Source of the DNA: Caldilineaceae bacterium
GTDB taxonomy: Bacteria > Chloroflexota > Anaerolineae > Caldilineales > Caldilineaceae
DNA length: 64,000 nt
Direction: 5' to 3'
NCBI GenBank assembly: GCA_020846635.1
Contig: JADLDO010000027.1
Location: 124,001-188,000 of the forward strand
In this document: positions 8,377 to 17,999 of the stretch, piece after piece
Numbering within the stretch: position 1 is the first letter of the stretch
Layout of the letters: the number at the start of each line of letters is the position of its first letter
Made by a program: the position numbers and the translations under genes
The notes under the pieces: model-generated
The model's input: only the letters and a program-made list of their open reading frames with translations
Told to the model about the DNA's origin: nothing
Databases searched by the model: none

Positions 8377-9339
8377 TTACTCTCCATAGTAAAAGACCCA
8401 ACGCTTGGAAAGCTGCATCTGAAAAATGGTCAGGACGATGATGATCACGGCAAAGAACCAAGCAAGTGATGCGGCATACCCCATATTCCAATAGTCAAAC
8501 GCATGTTTCCAGATGTGGAGGCTGAAGAACCAGGTGGCAAACCCTGGCCCTCCTTCGGTTGCCACAAAGGCCGCGGCAAAGGTCTGGAGCGCGCCGATGA
8601 TGCCCAAGACGGTATTAAAAAAGATGGTAGGTGTCAGCAGCGGAATGGTGACATGGCGCACCCGCTGCCAGGCATTGGCCCCATCAATGGCCGCGGCGTC
8701 ATAGAGCGAATCGGGGATACCCTGTAGGCCTGCCAAAAAGATGATCATCTGCGTGCCGCCGATCCCGGCCCACAGCCGCAAGGAGATCAGCGAAGGGATG
8801 GCCCAGCGCCGGTCCGAAAACCAGCCGGGCGGATTGTCCATCCCCAGTTCGCGCAGTGCTTGGTTGACAAGGCCAAAGTCCGTGTTGAGCAGCCACTTCC
8901 ACAGCACGACCGAGGCGACCAGCGGAACCAGCGAGGGCATAAAATAGAGTGTGCGATAGAAGCCCACACCTCTGAGCTTCATATTGAGCAAGATCGCCAA
9001 GAACATCGAGCCGAGCACGCCTAATGGCACACCCAAACCAGCAAAATAGAAGGTTCGCCAAAGCGACGGCCAAAAGAGATCGTCGTCGGTGAACATCTTC
9101 ACATAGTTGGCAACGCCGATAAACTCCGGCGGAGACAACACATCATACTTCGTCAAACTGAGATAGAGTGATACTAACCCCGGCCCGACAAAAAGACCGA
9201 AAAAGCCCAACAGCCACGGTGTCAGAAACAGATAGCCGTACAAATTTTCGCGGCGCCGGGCGCGCGATCCGCTCCGCTTTGGCTTTGGTGCGCCTCTCTC
9301 TTTGACACCCATCTCTTTGGCATTGGCTAAACTCGCCAT
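8377..9339 (-). CDS. Carbohydrate ABC transporter permease, MalF/UgpA type
   Basis: Start taken at MASLANAKEM (9339), 6 bases after AAGGAG; the frame extends upstream through a hairpin and is not likely to be translated. The 320-residue protein has a basic N-terminal tail (KPKRSGSRARRRE), about six membrane spans, and the EAA-type loop DAAAIDGANAWQRVRHVTIPLL. It pairs with the MalG-type permease that follows. It is separated from the binding-protein gene by a strong hairpin (9365-9402), an arrangement that usually lets the binding protein be made in excess. Confidence 0.92.
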   Translation of the reverse strand: MASLANAKEMGVKERGAPKPKRSGSRARRRENLYGYLFLTPWLLGFFGLFVGPGLVSLYLSLTKYDVLSPPEFIGVANYVKMFTDDDLFWPSLWRTFYFAGLGVPLGVLGSMFLAILLNMKLRGVGFYRTLYFMPSLVPLVASVVLWKWLLNTDFGLVNQALRELGMDNPPGWFSDRRWAIPSLISLRLWAGIGGTQMIIFLAGLQGIPDSLYDAAAIDGANAWQRVRHVTIPLLTPTIFFNTVLGIIGALQTFAAAFVATEGGPGFATWFFSLHIWKHAFDYWNMGYAASLAWFFAVIIIVLTIFQMQLSKRWVFYYGE

Positions 9340-9364
9340 CGTCATCTCCTTCTGATGCGGCCAT

Positions 9365-9402
9365 GTAGTTGGGTGTTGCAAGGCGTTGCAACACCCAACT
9401 AC
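9365..9402 (-). promoter_or_regulatory. Intercistronic hairpin between binding protein and permease genes
   Basis: A perfect 17-bp stem (GTAGTTGGGTGTTGCAA and its complement) with a GGCG tetraloop, 11 bases after the binding-protein stop codon and 26 bases before the permease start. It has no U tract, so it more likely stabilises the upstream mRNA or attenuates than fully terminates. This is known for maltose-type operons. Confidence 0.75.
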
Positions 9403-9413
9403 CATCAACCAGG

Positions 9414-10763
9414 TTAGGCCGGATCCAGATCCAACACAGCCTGAATGGCGTCGTGCAGATCTTGCAGACCTTGCTCGAACTCGACAGGCTGCGTCGGGTC
9501 GAGGAGCAGCGCGCCATATTGGGCGCAGGCATCGGTGTACTCACGCCCACGCGAGTTGGCGGGAGCATAGGCCTCAATGCCATTTTCCAAGTTCGGCACA
9601 AACCATTCGTGAATCGGGTCGTTCTCAATCAACCGCTGCAACACATCGGGGCGTACAAACGCGCCCTGGCCACCGACCAGATTAAAGCTGTAGCAGCCCT
9701 CAGTGCTGGTGATATGTTCGAGGAATTGGAATGCCTCGGTCGGGTGCGCCGTACCATTCAGAATGTTCCACGTGCCGCCACGAATTTGGGTAGGGAATTT
9801 ACCGTCTTCACGGGTTGGGAAGAGGATTTGCGCCGCTTCACCAATCGCATGATCGGTCACATCACGCTTAAAGTTACGGACATCCAATGAACCGGACCAG
9901 TTCATTGTGATCAGCCCTTCCTTATTGGCGGTTGCCAGGTTTTCGACCGAGCCTGGGGCGGGCAACACCTTGTCTGTAACAGACAGGTCATAGAGCCAGC
10001 GGAAGGCAGCCTGGGCGTTGGGGTCGTCCAAGATCACACACTGGGTGCCATCCTCGTTGATCAGATCGCTGTTCCAGATGCGGGGCAGCACAGCGAAAGA
10101 AGTTTCGCCAGGGCCAACGGACAAGCCAAATCGTTCGCCCTCTGAATAGAGTTGGCGCGCCCATTCGCCAATCGTATCCATCGACGTTTCGTGGCCCACC
10201 GGATCGGGCAGTTCGATCCCTGCCTCGCGGAAGTGTACAGCGTTGGTCACAAGCGTGTCCCAGCCCGCCCAGCCCCAACTCGGCAAGCCATAGAGATTGC
10301 CATTGCGATATTGCAGCGCCATAAAGCGGTCGAACCATTGGGTCAAGTCTGTGTCTGCGGCCTCAGCCAGATCATCCAGCGGCATGATGATCTGCTTGTC
10401 AATGGCGCGCCAGAAGTGAAAGTGTGAGGGATCAAAGGCACAGATGTCGCCCAAGTCGCCCGCTGCATGTTGGGCGTACATCTTGCCATAGTTATCCTGC
10501 TGGCTGGAACCCGTCAACGGGCGGAATTCAATCGTGACGTCCGGGTTTACCTCCTTGAAGGATTCAATCCGCTCCTCATTCCAACCGGTACCCGGGGCGC
10601 GGAATGTATCCCATTTCAAATTGATGCCACTTGCAGCAGGCGCAGCGCCGCTCTCGCCACCTGCTTGGGGTGAGGCTGGTGCCGCACAGGCAGCCAATAC
10701 ACCTGCGGCGGCGGCAAAGCCGCTGATCTGTAAAAAGTTACGCCGCGAGATATGCTTGGACAT
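9414..10763 (-). CDS. Extracellular solute-binding protein, Tat-exported lipoprotein
   Basis: A 449-residue family 1 binding protein for a sugar-type ABC importer. The N-terminus has a twin-arginine signal (SRRNFLQ, residues 6-12), a hydrophobic stretch and a lipobox LAAC with the lipidated cysteine at residue 26. A low-complexity Ala/Gly/Ser linker follows. The mature part opens NLKWDTFRAPGTGWNEERIE and holds family segments such as NPDVTIEFRPL and GLPSWGWAGWDTL. A ribosome site AGGAGG precedes the ATG. It leads the importer operon. Tat export implies folding, perhaps cofactor or metal acquisition, before export. The ligand is unknown. Confidence 0.92.
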   Translation of the reverse strand: MSKHISRRNFLQISGFAAAAGVLAACAAPASPQAGGESGAAPAASGINLKWDTFRAPGTGWNEERIESFKEVNPDVTIEFRPLTGSSQQDNYGKMYAQHAAGDLGDICAFDPSHFHFWRAIDKQIIMPLDDLAEAADTDLTQWFDRFMALQYRNGNLYGLPSWGWAGWDTLVTNAVHFREAGIELPDPVGHETSMDTIGEWARQLYSEGERFGLSVGPGETSFAVLPRIWNSDLINEDGTQCVILDDPNAQAAFRWLYDLSVTDKVLPAPGSVENLATANKEGLITMNWSGSLDVRNFKRDVTDHAIGEAAQILFPTREDGKFPTQIRGGTWNILNGTAHPTEAFQFLEHITSTEGCYSFNLVGGQGAFVRPDVLQRLIENDPIHEWFVPNLENGIEAYAPANSRGREYTDACAQYGALLLDPTQPVEFEQGLQDLHDAIQAVLDLDPA

Positions 10764-11323
10764 GATCCAAATTCCTCCTATGGTGGGTTTCTATGATCGT
10801 ACGGTTGGGCATACTGTGGATTGGATAAACAACGGGACAGGCGTAATCACAAAACAGCAAAGGGGGAGATACGACACCCAAGCTCAAATCTAGTGATTGC
10901 ACAAAGCGGGTAAACAAGTTACCGGCGATGCTGCGAGAGATCGACGATGCTAGAGATGATAGTCGTGCCGATTCTTGTGTGGTTGAAAATAGGTAAGACC
11001 ATTACACCACATCTTATGGAGGTGTGCAAGTGGGGAAATGAATTTGGATGCACTTCAACGGAAGGATGCGAAGGAAACTCTTGCCACAGCGTGCAATACA
11101 AACCCCGTTGACGCCACTGTTTTATGAGCCATAGATTCTCTGGTATAGTTGAGGTTGGAAGCCATTCTAATGCTTATGTCTATTCAACTGATGTTGCACG
11201 CCTACTCGTCTGTAAGGACGCAATAGATTGCGTCCCTACTTCGCATGTCTGTGTAACTTAAGTTAATAGCAGCTAATTCCACCCAAGCGAACCCCAATAC
11301 AGATCAACTGCCAGGAGCGCGTC
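10764..11323. other. Divergent intergenic region, 560 bp
   Basis: This spacer separates the minus-strand importer operon from a plus-strand dehydrogenase gene and must hold both promoters. A plausible but weak plus-strand -10 (TATAGT, 11144-11149) is visible. A perfect GGACGCAAT-AG-ATTGCGTCC palindrome occurs at 11216-11235. No convincing gene is seen. Confidence 0.5.
11216..11235. repeat. GGACGCAAT palindrome, copy 1
   Basis: GGACGCAAT-AG-ATTGCGTCC, a perfect 9-bp inverted repeat upstream of the dehydrogenase gene. An imperfect relative with the same left arm occurs at 59343-59362, suggesting a dispersed element. Confidence 0.6.
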
Positions 11324-12268
11324 ATGCCCTACCAAGTCTTGACCAATACCCAGCTATCGCCCACCATCTTGGAGTTGCTTGCACCCTCCAGTGAAGTCAC
11401 CATTTGGCAAGGCCGCGAAACTCCGGCAGAAGTCCTGCAAAAGATAGAAGGCTTCTTGGTCTATGGACATCCCAAAATTGATGGCAGCATTATGGATCTC
11501 ATGCCCAAGCTGCGTGTCATCTCCAACTTTGGCGTGGGCGTCGATCATATCCATTTGGAGGATGCGCGCACCCGCGGCATTGCCGTGGGCAATACCCCAG
11601 GTTTGGTGGATGGGGCTACCGCGGACATGACCTTTGCGCTCCTGATGGCGGTTGCCCGCAACCTGGTGATTGGCGACCATTACGCACGCGGGCCGGAATT
11701 CACTGCCTATGACCCCAATCTCCATCATGGCTACGAAGTGCATGGTTCCACGATTGGCATTGTGGGCATGGGCAACATTGGTCAGCAGGTCGCCAAGCGC
11801 GCGCGTGGCTTTGATATGGAAATTCTCTATCACAACCGCAAGCGCAACGAAGCCGCCGAAGCGGCGCTGGGAGCCTCCTATCGTTCCCTGCCCGACCTCC
11901 TGGCACAATCCGACTATGTCACGCTCAACGTTCCCCTCACACCCGAAACGCGCCATCTCATCGGGCGCAAAGAGCTGCAACAGATGCGCCCGACAGCCTT
12001 TCTCATCAACGTTGCCCGCGGCGGTGTCGTTGACCACGATGCATTGGTAGAGGCACTGCAAGCAGGCTGGATCGCGGGCGCAGCAGTGGATGTGACCGAA
12101 CCCGAACCGCTGCCCCGCGACCACCCACTCCTCAAGCTCAAGAATGTAGTGATTGCGCCCCACCTGGGCAGCGCCACGCGCCAAACGCGCTACAACATGG
12201 CAAAACGTACGGTTGACAACTTGCTGGCGGGTCTGTCGGGCCAAGCCCTACCCAACCGAATTGCCTAA
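11324..12268 (+). CDS. D-isomer-specific 2-hydroxyacid dehydrogenase (GhrB-like)
   Basis: A 314-residue dehydrogenase with start MPYQVLTN preceded by CAGGAG. The NAD(P) motif GIVGMGNIGQQVAKRA lies near residue 144 and the next strand ends in HNRKRN; the basic residues there suggest NADPH, as in glyoxylate/hydroxypyruvate reductases. Catalytic residues are the arginine in NVARGGVVD, glutamate in VTEPEPLPRDHPL and histidine in IAPHLGSATRQTR. It most likely reduces glyoxylate, hydroxypyruvate or a 2-ketogluconate-like acid. It is transcribed alone, divergently from the importer operon. Confidence 0.92.
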   Translation: MPYQVLTNTQLSPTILELLAPSSEVTIWQGRETPAEVLQKIEGFLVYGHPKIDGSIMDLMPKLRVISNFGVGVDHIHLEDARTRGIAVGNTPGLVDGATADMTFALLMAVARNLVIGDHYARGPEFTAYDPNLHHGYEVHGSTIGIVGMGNIGQQVAKRARGFDMEILYHNRKRNEAAEAALGASYRSLPDLLAQSDYVTLNVPLTPETRHLIGRKELQQMRPTAFLINVARGGVVDHDALVEALQAGWIAGAAVDVTEPEPLPRDHPLLKLKNVVIAPHLGSATRQTRYNMAKRTVDNLLAGLSGQALPNRIA

Positions 12269-12860
12269 AGTCAAGGATAATTCCAGCAACAAGCCGCAGC
12301 TACAGGTCTATGCCTCAACTAGCTGCGAGATGGCGGGGAGCCTTTTGTATCCACTCGATTTGTATCCAGCGGTACGAACATATTCTGGTTGATCAATCAG
12401 AATCGTTGATGAAAGCATATTGATTGTCACAAAAAGGAGTTAAGGCATTGTCAGGATCGAATTAAGATTTAGCCAAAATCGCCGCGTTCGAGCAGAAAAG
12501 CGATTTCTACCTCTGGAGGCAGCTATACACGAGCGAAATATCATGATACAATTGTTGTAGACAAGACAATGAGGCCGCGTCGACTGGCGCTGCTACAAGT
12601 TTTGGGTTTTCACCACCATCTGCACTGCTCAAAACGAAGCCGCGAACCCGCACATCGCGGGCTATGCGTGTCGCCTCGGACAATTGCCCCACAACGCAAG
12701 GGCAAGCCGGCATCTGCCAACGTTCGGATGTCAATGATCTGATGTCAACGAGCGGAACAATATGCCTTGTTGAAAACGATATGCATTCGCTATATGCACT
12801 CGATTCAGTACGATATCCGATCCCTCACATCCATCATCCGCGGATTAGTTAGGTCTTGAG
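12269..12860. other. Intergenic region, 592 bp, no gene recognised
   Basis: Lies between the dehydrogenase and the hybrid kinase genes. Only short frames without ribosome sites or family resemblance occur. A small inverted repeat (CCCGC-ACATC-GCGGG) is near 12648. The promoter of the kinase gene is probably here but no consensus boxes stand out. Confidence 0.4.
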
Positions 12861-15266
12861 ATGAGCGAAGCGCCCGCCACTCCGAGTCTACTAATTGTCG
12901 AAGACACTGTCAGCCTGCTTCGGCTCTACAGCCATGTCCTCGTCCAGGCTGGTTATACCATCATCGAGGCGACCTCTGGGCAAGAGGCACAACGGATCAT
13001 CACCACCCAACTGCCTGATATTGTTTTGCTGGATCGCGTGCTGCCAGACATGGATGGCAGCGATTTGTGTGGATGGATCAAAAGCACGCCCAACCTGCGC
13101 CAAACCTACGTCATCATGCTCTCCGCTCTCAAGACGAGCGAAGATGACCGCGCTAGCGGTTTGGAAGCAGGGGCCGACGATTATATCGTAAAGCCGGTTG
13201 GCAAGCGCGAGCTATTGGCGCGCATCAAGGTGGCGATACGCCTCAAGGCTGCCCAGTTGGCGCTCCAAGCCAGCGAAGCCAAACATCGCACTTTGGCGGA
13301 AAACTCCCCCGACCTGATCCTGCGCCTCAACCGCGAGGGTTCTCCTATTTATGTCAACCCCAGGGTGCGTGAGATGTTCGGCCTTCGTGCCGACGATGTG
13401 ATCGGCAAAAGTGCCTATGATCTGGGCATCCCTGATAGCATTGCTGAACTCTGGTTCGCCACCTGCCATAACGTTGTCGTGAGCCGCAGCGCGCGCCGCG
13501 TCGAGTTTGCGCTGCCCACCCCGCACACGGTTAAGTTCATTGACGCGCGCCTCGTGCCTGAATTTGATCTCAATGGCGAGGTTAGCTCCATTCTTGCCGT
13601 ACTGCGCGATTTCACTGAGCATGTCCGCACAGGGCAGCTTCTCGCCCGCCTAGCTGCTGCCCTGGAACAGACGACCGACTCCGTGATCATGACCGACCCC
13701 AACGGCCTGATTCAATTCGTCAATGCTGCCTTTGGGCGACTGACCGGAATCACGCATGTGAATCGCGGCCACTCTTTCCATGATCTCTTTGGCAGTGACC
13801 AGGGGATTTGGCAGCATTTTCAACGGCTACTCTCTGATCATGTACCCTGGAGAGGCGTCTCGTCCTTAAGAAATGTAGAGGGTATGCTGTGTGAAGTAGA
13901 GGGCAGCATCTTCCCCATCACAGAAGAATCAGGCGAAGTGACAAGCGTTGTTGCCATTCTGCGCGACGTGACCGAACGACGCCGCTCCGAACGCGAGCGC
14001 GAGGTTATCTTGAGCGTCGCGTCTGCCTTACGCAAGGCGAACAGCCGCGATGAGATTATTGACATTATCCTCAATCAGATCAAGAGCCTCCTCGATGTCG
14101 CCGGAGCCGCCATCTCCACCATTGATCCGGTCACGGGTGGTACCTATATCGAACGTGCAGTCGGAGACTATGCCTATCTCAGCGGCACCCACATCGGCGA
14201 GGAGCAAGACCTCACCGCAGAGATTTTGACCAGCGGGGAATCTTTTCTCTACAACGATCTCACCAATCCCTATCCACCCAACTTCTCTGCCTTGCAAGGG
14301 GCGAACCGAGCCTTTCTTGGTGTGCCCATGATCCTGCCCCAACGCAGCATCGGCGTCATCTGGATCGCATCCGAATATGTCATCACCAACCATGTCGTAC
14401 GCCTGCTTGAAGCCATCGCTGACATGGCAGCCAACACCCTGCACCGCGTGGTTCTCTTTGAAGAACTTGAGCAATACGCAGCAGACCTGGAGATGCGCGT
14501 CTCGTCCCGCACCCGCGAATTGGCCGAGGCCAACCAGCAGCTACGCGAGTTGGACCGGCTCAAGTCGAAATTTGTCTCGAATGTCTCACACGAGTTACGC
14601 ACACCGATCAGCAATCTCAAGCTCTATATGTCGCTGCTCCAACGGGGCAAGCCGGAGAAACGCGTCCATTATGAGGCAATGCTCCAGACCAGCACCGAAC
14701 GGTTGGGGCAACTGGTGGAAGATATTCTGAACCTATCGCGACTCGAAATCGCCCACTATCAACCGCGTGAATTTGCGCTGACCGATCTCAACGCAGTGAT
14801 CAACCGCATCGTCTCCGTCCATCAGCCGCAAGCGGAGTCAGCAGGCCTGCATCTCAACTTCCGAGCCGCCCCGGACCTTCCTCTCATTCACGGAGACATT
14901 AACCAACTCTCACAACTCGTTACCAACTTGCTCGTCAATTCGCTGCGCTACACACCAAATGGAGATATCAACGTCACAACCATCTGCCCCAATGGTCGGG
15001 AGCAGGTGATCCTGACGGTAGAAGATACGGGAATCGGCATCCTCCCTGATGATCTACCCCACGTCTTCGAACGATTCTATCGAGGCAACCACCGGCAGCC
15101 AGCGGAGATTCCCGGCACAGGTCTGGGTCTTGCCATTGTCAAAGAGATTGTCGACTTCCATCACGGGGCCATCCGTGTCGAAAGCAAGGTAGACGAAGGC
15201 ACCCGCTTCGAGGTCAACCTGCCGGTCCAGCAACTGCTCGATACAAACCGTAATCTGCTGATATGA
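12861..15266 (+). CDS. Hybrid sensor histidine kinase, REC-PAS-PAS-GAF-HisKA-HATPase
   Basis: An 801-residue soluble protein with no membrane segment. Receiver domain at about 10-125 with phosphoacceptor Asp58 (VLLDRVLPDMDG) and conserved KP at 111-112; PAS domains at about 139-255 and 262-375; GAF at about 382-535; a coiled-coil linker; HisKA with His577 in SHELRTP; ATPase with N box NLLVNSLRYTP, G1 DTGIGI and G2 GTGLGLAI. Having the receiver at the N-terminus suggests the kinase is itself a target of another kinase, or a cytoplasmic integrator. The GAF and PAS ligands are unknown. No separate response regulator is adjacent. Confidence 0.93.
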   Translation: MSEAPATPSLLIVEDTVSLLRLYSHVLVQAGYTIIEATSGQEAQRIITTQLPDIVLLDRVLPDMDGSDLCGWIKSTPNLRQTYVIMLSALKTSEDDRASGLEAGADDYIVKPVGKRELLARIKVAIRLKAAQLALQASEAKHRTLAENSPDLILRLNREGSPIYVNPRVREMFGLRADDVIGKSAYDLGIPDSIAELWFATCHNVVVSRSARRVEFALPTPHTVKFIDARLVPEFDLNGEVSSILAVLRDFTEHVRTGQLLARLAAALEQTTDSVIMTDPNGLIQFVNAAFGRLTGITHVNRGHSFHDLFGSDQGIWQHFQRLLSDHVPWRGVSSLRNVEGMLCEVEGSIFPITEESGEVTSVVAILRDVTERRRSEREREVILSVASALRKANSRDEIIDIILNQIKSLLDVAGAAISTIDPVTGGTYIERAVGDYAYLSGTHIGEEQDLTAEILTSGESFLYNDLTNPYPPNFSALQGANRAFLGVPMILPQRSIGVIWIASEYVITNHVVRLLEAIADMAANTLHRVVLFEELEQYAADLEMRVSSRTRELAEANQQLRELDRLKSKFVSNVSHELRTPISNLKLYMSLLQRGKPEKRVHYEAMLQTSTERLGQLVEDILNLSRLEIAHYQPREFALTDLNAVINRIVSVHQPQAESAGLHLNFRAAPDLPLIHGDINQLSQLVTNLLVNSLRYTPNGDINVTTICPNGREQVILTVEDTGIGILPDDLPHVFERFYRGNHRQPAEIPGTGLGLAIVKEIVDFHHGAIRVESKVDEGTRFEVNLPVQQLLDTNRNLLI

Positions 15267-15337
15267 ATCACAGAGCCAGACAGCGCACGTCAAGGTGTGG
15301 GTCGCCATACCAGATCACTTGAGTACAGGACACCACT

Positions 15338-16987
15338 ATGACCGACACAGGTCCCCGCGAGCAAGAAGCCAAGTTTCAAGTAGACCCCGCCCGCCTGCCC
15401 ACATTGCAAATCGAAACGATTGAGCTAACCGGGTACACCCTCCAGCCGATCGGGATCAAAGACCACATAGATACGTATCTTGACACGCCTGCCTATGATC
15501 TCCTCCGGCATGGGCTCAGTTTGCGCGTCCGCCAGGAAGGCACAGCCGCAGAAATTGGCATCAAGAGCCTTGAAGTAAACGACAAAGATGCCATTCAGGA
15601 CCGGCTAGAGATGGCCTTTCCCCTCTCTGCAAACGACGACCCTTTTGAGGTTGGCGCATGGCCCACGGCGATCCGCAAGCAGCTTGATGTCACCCCCCGC
15701 GTGCTAAAGGCGCTGCGCCCACTGGTAAGCCTGCGCCAGCACCGGCAGAAATGTCATCTACTGACCGCTGCCACCCATGAGCCATTCGCCGAATGGAGTC
15801 TAGATGAGGTCTGGATCTTCAGAGAAGCAGAAGGGGTCGAAACGCCACTCGCCCATTTCCATGAGCTAGAGATCGAGCTTCTTGCTCCTGCTCCAGAATC
15901 TACTCCCGACACAGATGAGACACCGGAGACCAGCGCGGCTTTCACCGGCCTTGTTGCCCAGGTGCAAGATCAATTCGATCTCACACCCATCCACACCAGC
16001 AAAGCAGTGCGCGGGATGGAAGCAATGCTCATGCACATCCATGACGGCGCGGACGCGCTGGCTCCCCAAATGGAGTTGGCTGATGCCTGTCGCCTCCTGC
16101 TCCATCAACAGCTTATGCAAATTATGCTCAACGAACAGGGTGTCCGCGCGGGGGAGGAGGCCGATTTCGTCCATGAAATGCGCATGGCTATTCGCCGCGC
16201 CCGCGCCGCCATCCGCCTCTTTGGCGATGCCTTTGAGCCGGGCGCGCTTGCCTCCTATCAGAAAGGGCTAAAGCGACTGGGGCGCGCTCTGGGAGACGTG
16301 CGCGATCTGGATGTGGCGCTGGCAAACCTGCGCGACTTTCGCCACAGCCAACCCGAAGACCAACACAAAGGGTCGAAGGCGCTCCGCAAAGCGTTAAAAA
16401 AACGCCGCGCCCATGCCCACACCGCGTTATTGGCCTTGCTCGATAGTCCCAAATACCGCAAATTCATTGTGCGGTTCGATACCTTCTGTGCAACGCCTGG
16501 GGCAGAGACAGCCAAAGCACAGGGCACAGCCCATGAGCATCCCCCTACGCAGGTACGCCATACCTTGCCCAGCATCATCGTAAACAGCTTCGAGGCGGTA
16601 CGCGCCTATGAAGTCGCCTTCTCCAGCCCAGTTCTCCCCCCTCTGGAGACATTTCACGCTCTACGTATTCAAGGCAAATCCCTGCGCTACCTCCTTGAAT
16701 TTAGCCAACATCTTCTCGGCCCCTCTGGTGCAGACCTCATTGCCCAAATTAAGGAGCTGCTCGAACATCTCGGTCAACTCAACGATGCCCATGTGGAACA
16801 AGAGCGGTTGCATCTCTGGAATGAGAAGATGCAAAACGATGATTCTCTGGACGAAACGATTGAGGCACGTCTCGCCGAAATCGACACCCGCATTACTGAA
16901 CTGACCACAACCTTTCCCCCTTGCTTTGCCAACTTCGTCAGCCCTGACAATCGCAAGCGGCTCGGCATCGCCATCGCGCACCTGTAG
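15338..16987 (+). CDS. CYTH and CHAD domain protein, probable inorganic triphosphatase
   Basis: A 549-residue two-domain protein. The N-terminal CYTH domain begins with the signature ExExK as EQEAK at residues 8-12 and contains basic strand motifs (HGLSLRVRQEG). The tunnel enzymes hydrolyse triphosphate or related compounds using Mg. A CHAD domain, a histidine-rich helical bundle thought to bind polyphosphate, spans about 240-540 (VHEMRMAIRRARAAIRLF, KRLGRALGDVRDLDV, FHALRIQGKSLRYLLEF). A phosphate-metabolism role would agree with the large pst/pho locus 13 kb away, but that is only suggestive. It ends at a strong shared terminator. Confidence 0.9.
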   Translation: MTDTGPREQEAKFQVDPARLPTLQIETIELTGYTLQPIGIKDHIDTYLDTPAYDLLRHGLSLRVRQEGTAAEIGIKSLEVNDKDAIQDRLEMAFPLSANDDPFEVGAWPTAIRKQLDVTPRVLKALRPLVSLRQHRQKCHLLTAATHEPFAEWSLDEVWIFREAEGVETPLAHFHELEIELLAPAPESTPDTDETPETSAAFTGLVAQVQDQFDLTPIHTSKAVRGMEAMLMHIHDGADALAPQMELADACRLLLHQQLMQIMLNEQGVRAGEEADFVHEMRMAIRRARAAIRLFGDAFEPGALASYQKGLKRLGRALGDVRDLDVALANLRDFRHSQPEDQHKGSKALRKALKKRRAHAHTALLALLDSPKYRKFIVRFDTFCATPGAETAKAQGTAHEHPPTQVRHTLPSIIVNSFEAVRAYEVAFSSPVLPPLETFHALRIQGKSLRYLLEFSQHLLGPSGADLIAQIKELLEHLGQLNDAHVEQERLHLWNEKMQNDDSLDETIEARLAEIDTRITELTTTFPPCFANFVSPDNRKRLGIAIAHL

Positions 16988-17009
16988 ACGTGTTTATCTG
17001 CGAAACGCG

Positions 17010-17058
17010 CCAATAGCAAAGGCCCACCCTGGTATGCAGGGTGGGCCTTTGCTATTGG
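17010..17058. terminator. Bidirectional terminator between convergent genes
   Basis: A perfect 22-bp stem with loop GTATG. The arms start CCAATAGCAAAGG and end CCTTTGCTATTGG. It is placed between the CYTH-CHAD gene (plus) and the lipoprotein gene (minus), and its symmetric A and T content lets it work in both directions. Confidence 0.85.
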
Positions 17059-17078
17059 CGACTGTTACCTTCGCTGGA

Positions 17079-17624
17079 CTATTGCGCCATCGACAGGGTC
17101 AACGTCCCCTCGCCTGTCTCTACCTGGACGGGTACACCCAGGTTGAAACCTGCCAGGGCCGCATTGATTTGGGCATTGATCGGGGCCAGCGATGCGCCTG
17201 TTACCAGATAGTTGCCCGCTGATGCCTCGCTCAGATCCACCATGAGCTTACCATCGACAACATCAACCGTCCCCGCCACAGCCAACTTATCACCCATCGC
17301 CGCCGGGAGGACACCCTCTTTCACATCTACTTGCAAGTAGATTGTGCCGGGCTCAAACCATGCCGTGATATCCTCCACAGGATTATTTTCGCCGGAGTTA
17401 GCCTTCAGCAACTCGGTGAGCAGACTGCTGAATTGCGATTCGTCCAGAGTCACGTTGCCCATCATCAAACCACTCATCGCCATGTTCTGTGCCTCCAGCG
17501 CGGTGTCCACGTTGATCGACACATCACGATCCGGCACCTGGACAGATTGGCCCGCGGTACAGGCGGTTACGCCAAGCGCCAGTGTCAATACTGCGATTCC
17601 CATCCCCAACTTGCGGTACATCAT
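17079..17624 (-). CDS. Small lipoprotein of unknown function
   Basis: A 181-residue protein with a signal peptide and lipobox LGVTAC (cysteine at residue 22), preceded by AAGGAGGG 8 bases before the ATG. The mature part has short beta-strand-like segments (GTIYLQVDVKEGVLP, VAGTVDVVDGKLMVDL, VQVETGEGTLTLSM) and no motif that I recognise. It is a membrane-anchored surface protein. A minus-strand TTGACA with a 17-base spacer to TAACTT lies about 290 bases upstream. Family and function are unknown. Confidence 0.8.
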   Translation of the reverse strand: MMYRKLGMGIAVLTLALGVTACTAGQSVQVPDRDVSINVDTALEAQNMAMSGLMMGNVTLDESQFSSLLTELLKANSGENNPVEDITAWFEPGTIYLQVDVKEGVLPAAMGDKLAVAGTVDVVDGKLMVDLSEASAGNYLVTGASLAPINAQINAALAGFNLGVPVQVETGEGTLTLSMAQ

Positions 17625-17999
17625 CGTGAAATCCCTCCTTGAAATATTGAATACAGTGGCTATTAGCCTTCAACTGCTTGCAATGCTTCTATTACGAGTG
17701 CGGCTTCCGTCTCCAAAATCGTTTGGACATGGGCAGAGTCCTGCGGCTGTGTCGATGCCAGTGGCTCCACCACGGTCTTATATGGCGGGAACTTCTCAAA
17801 GCAGAAACCTTCTCCGGATCTTCCAACGCGCTCCTACGTTCGCCCCTGGAAGGCTGCCCCGACACTGCCCGCGCCATCAGTATTCTCCTTGTCGCAAAAG
17901 GGTAATAGGGTGAAGTTAACAGAGCAGGGCCTTTTTGTCAACGAGCTGTAAACACTCGCTCAAAGCCCTGATCAATAGAACCTCCCCTTCATCCCTCCC
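17625..17999. other. Intergenic region with a candidate minus-strand promoter
   Basis: 375 bases without a recognisable gene. On the minus strand TTGACA (17936-17941) is spaced 17 bases from TAACTT (17913-17918), a good -35 but weak -10, which could drive the lipoprotein gene with a long leader. Confidence 0.35.

Noticed and set aside
12664..12852. 62-codon plus-strand frame before the hybrid kinase
   Set aside because: No ribosome site and no family features; more likely part of the kinase leader.
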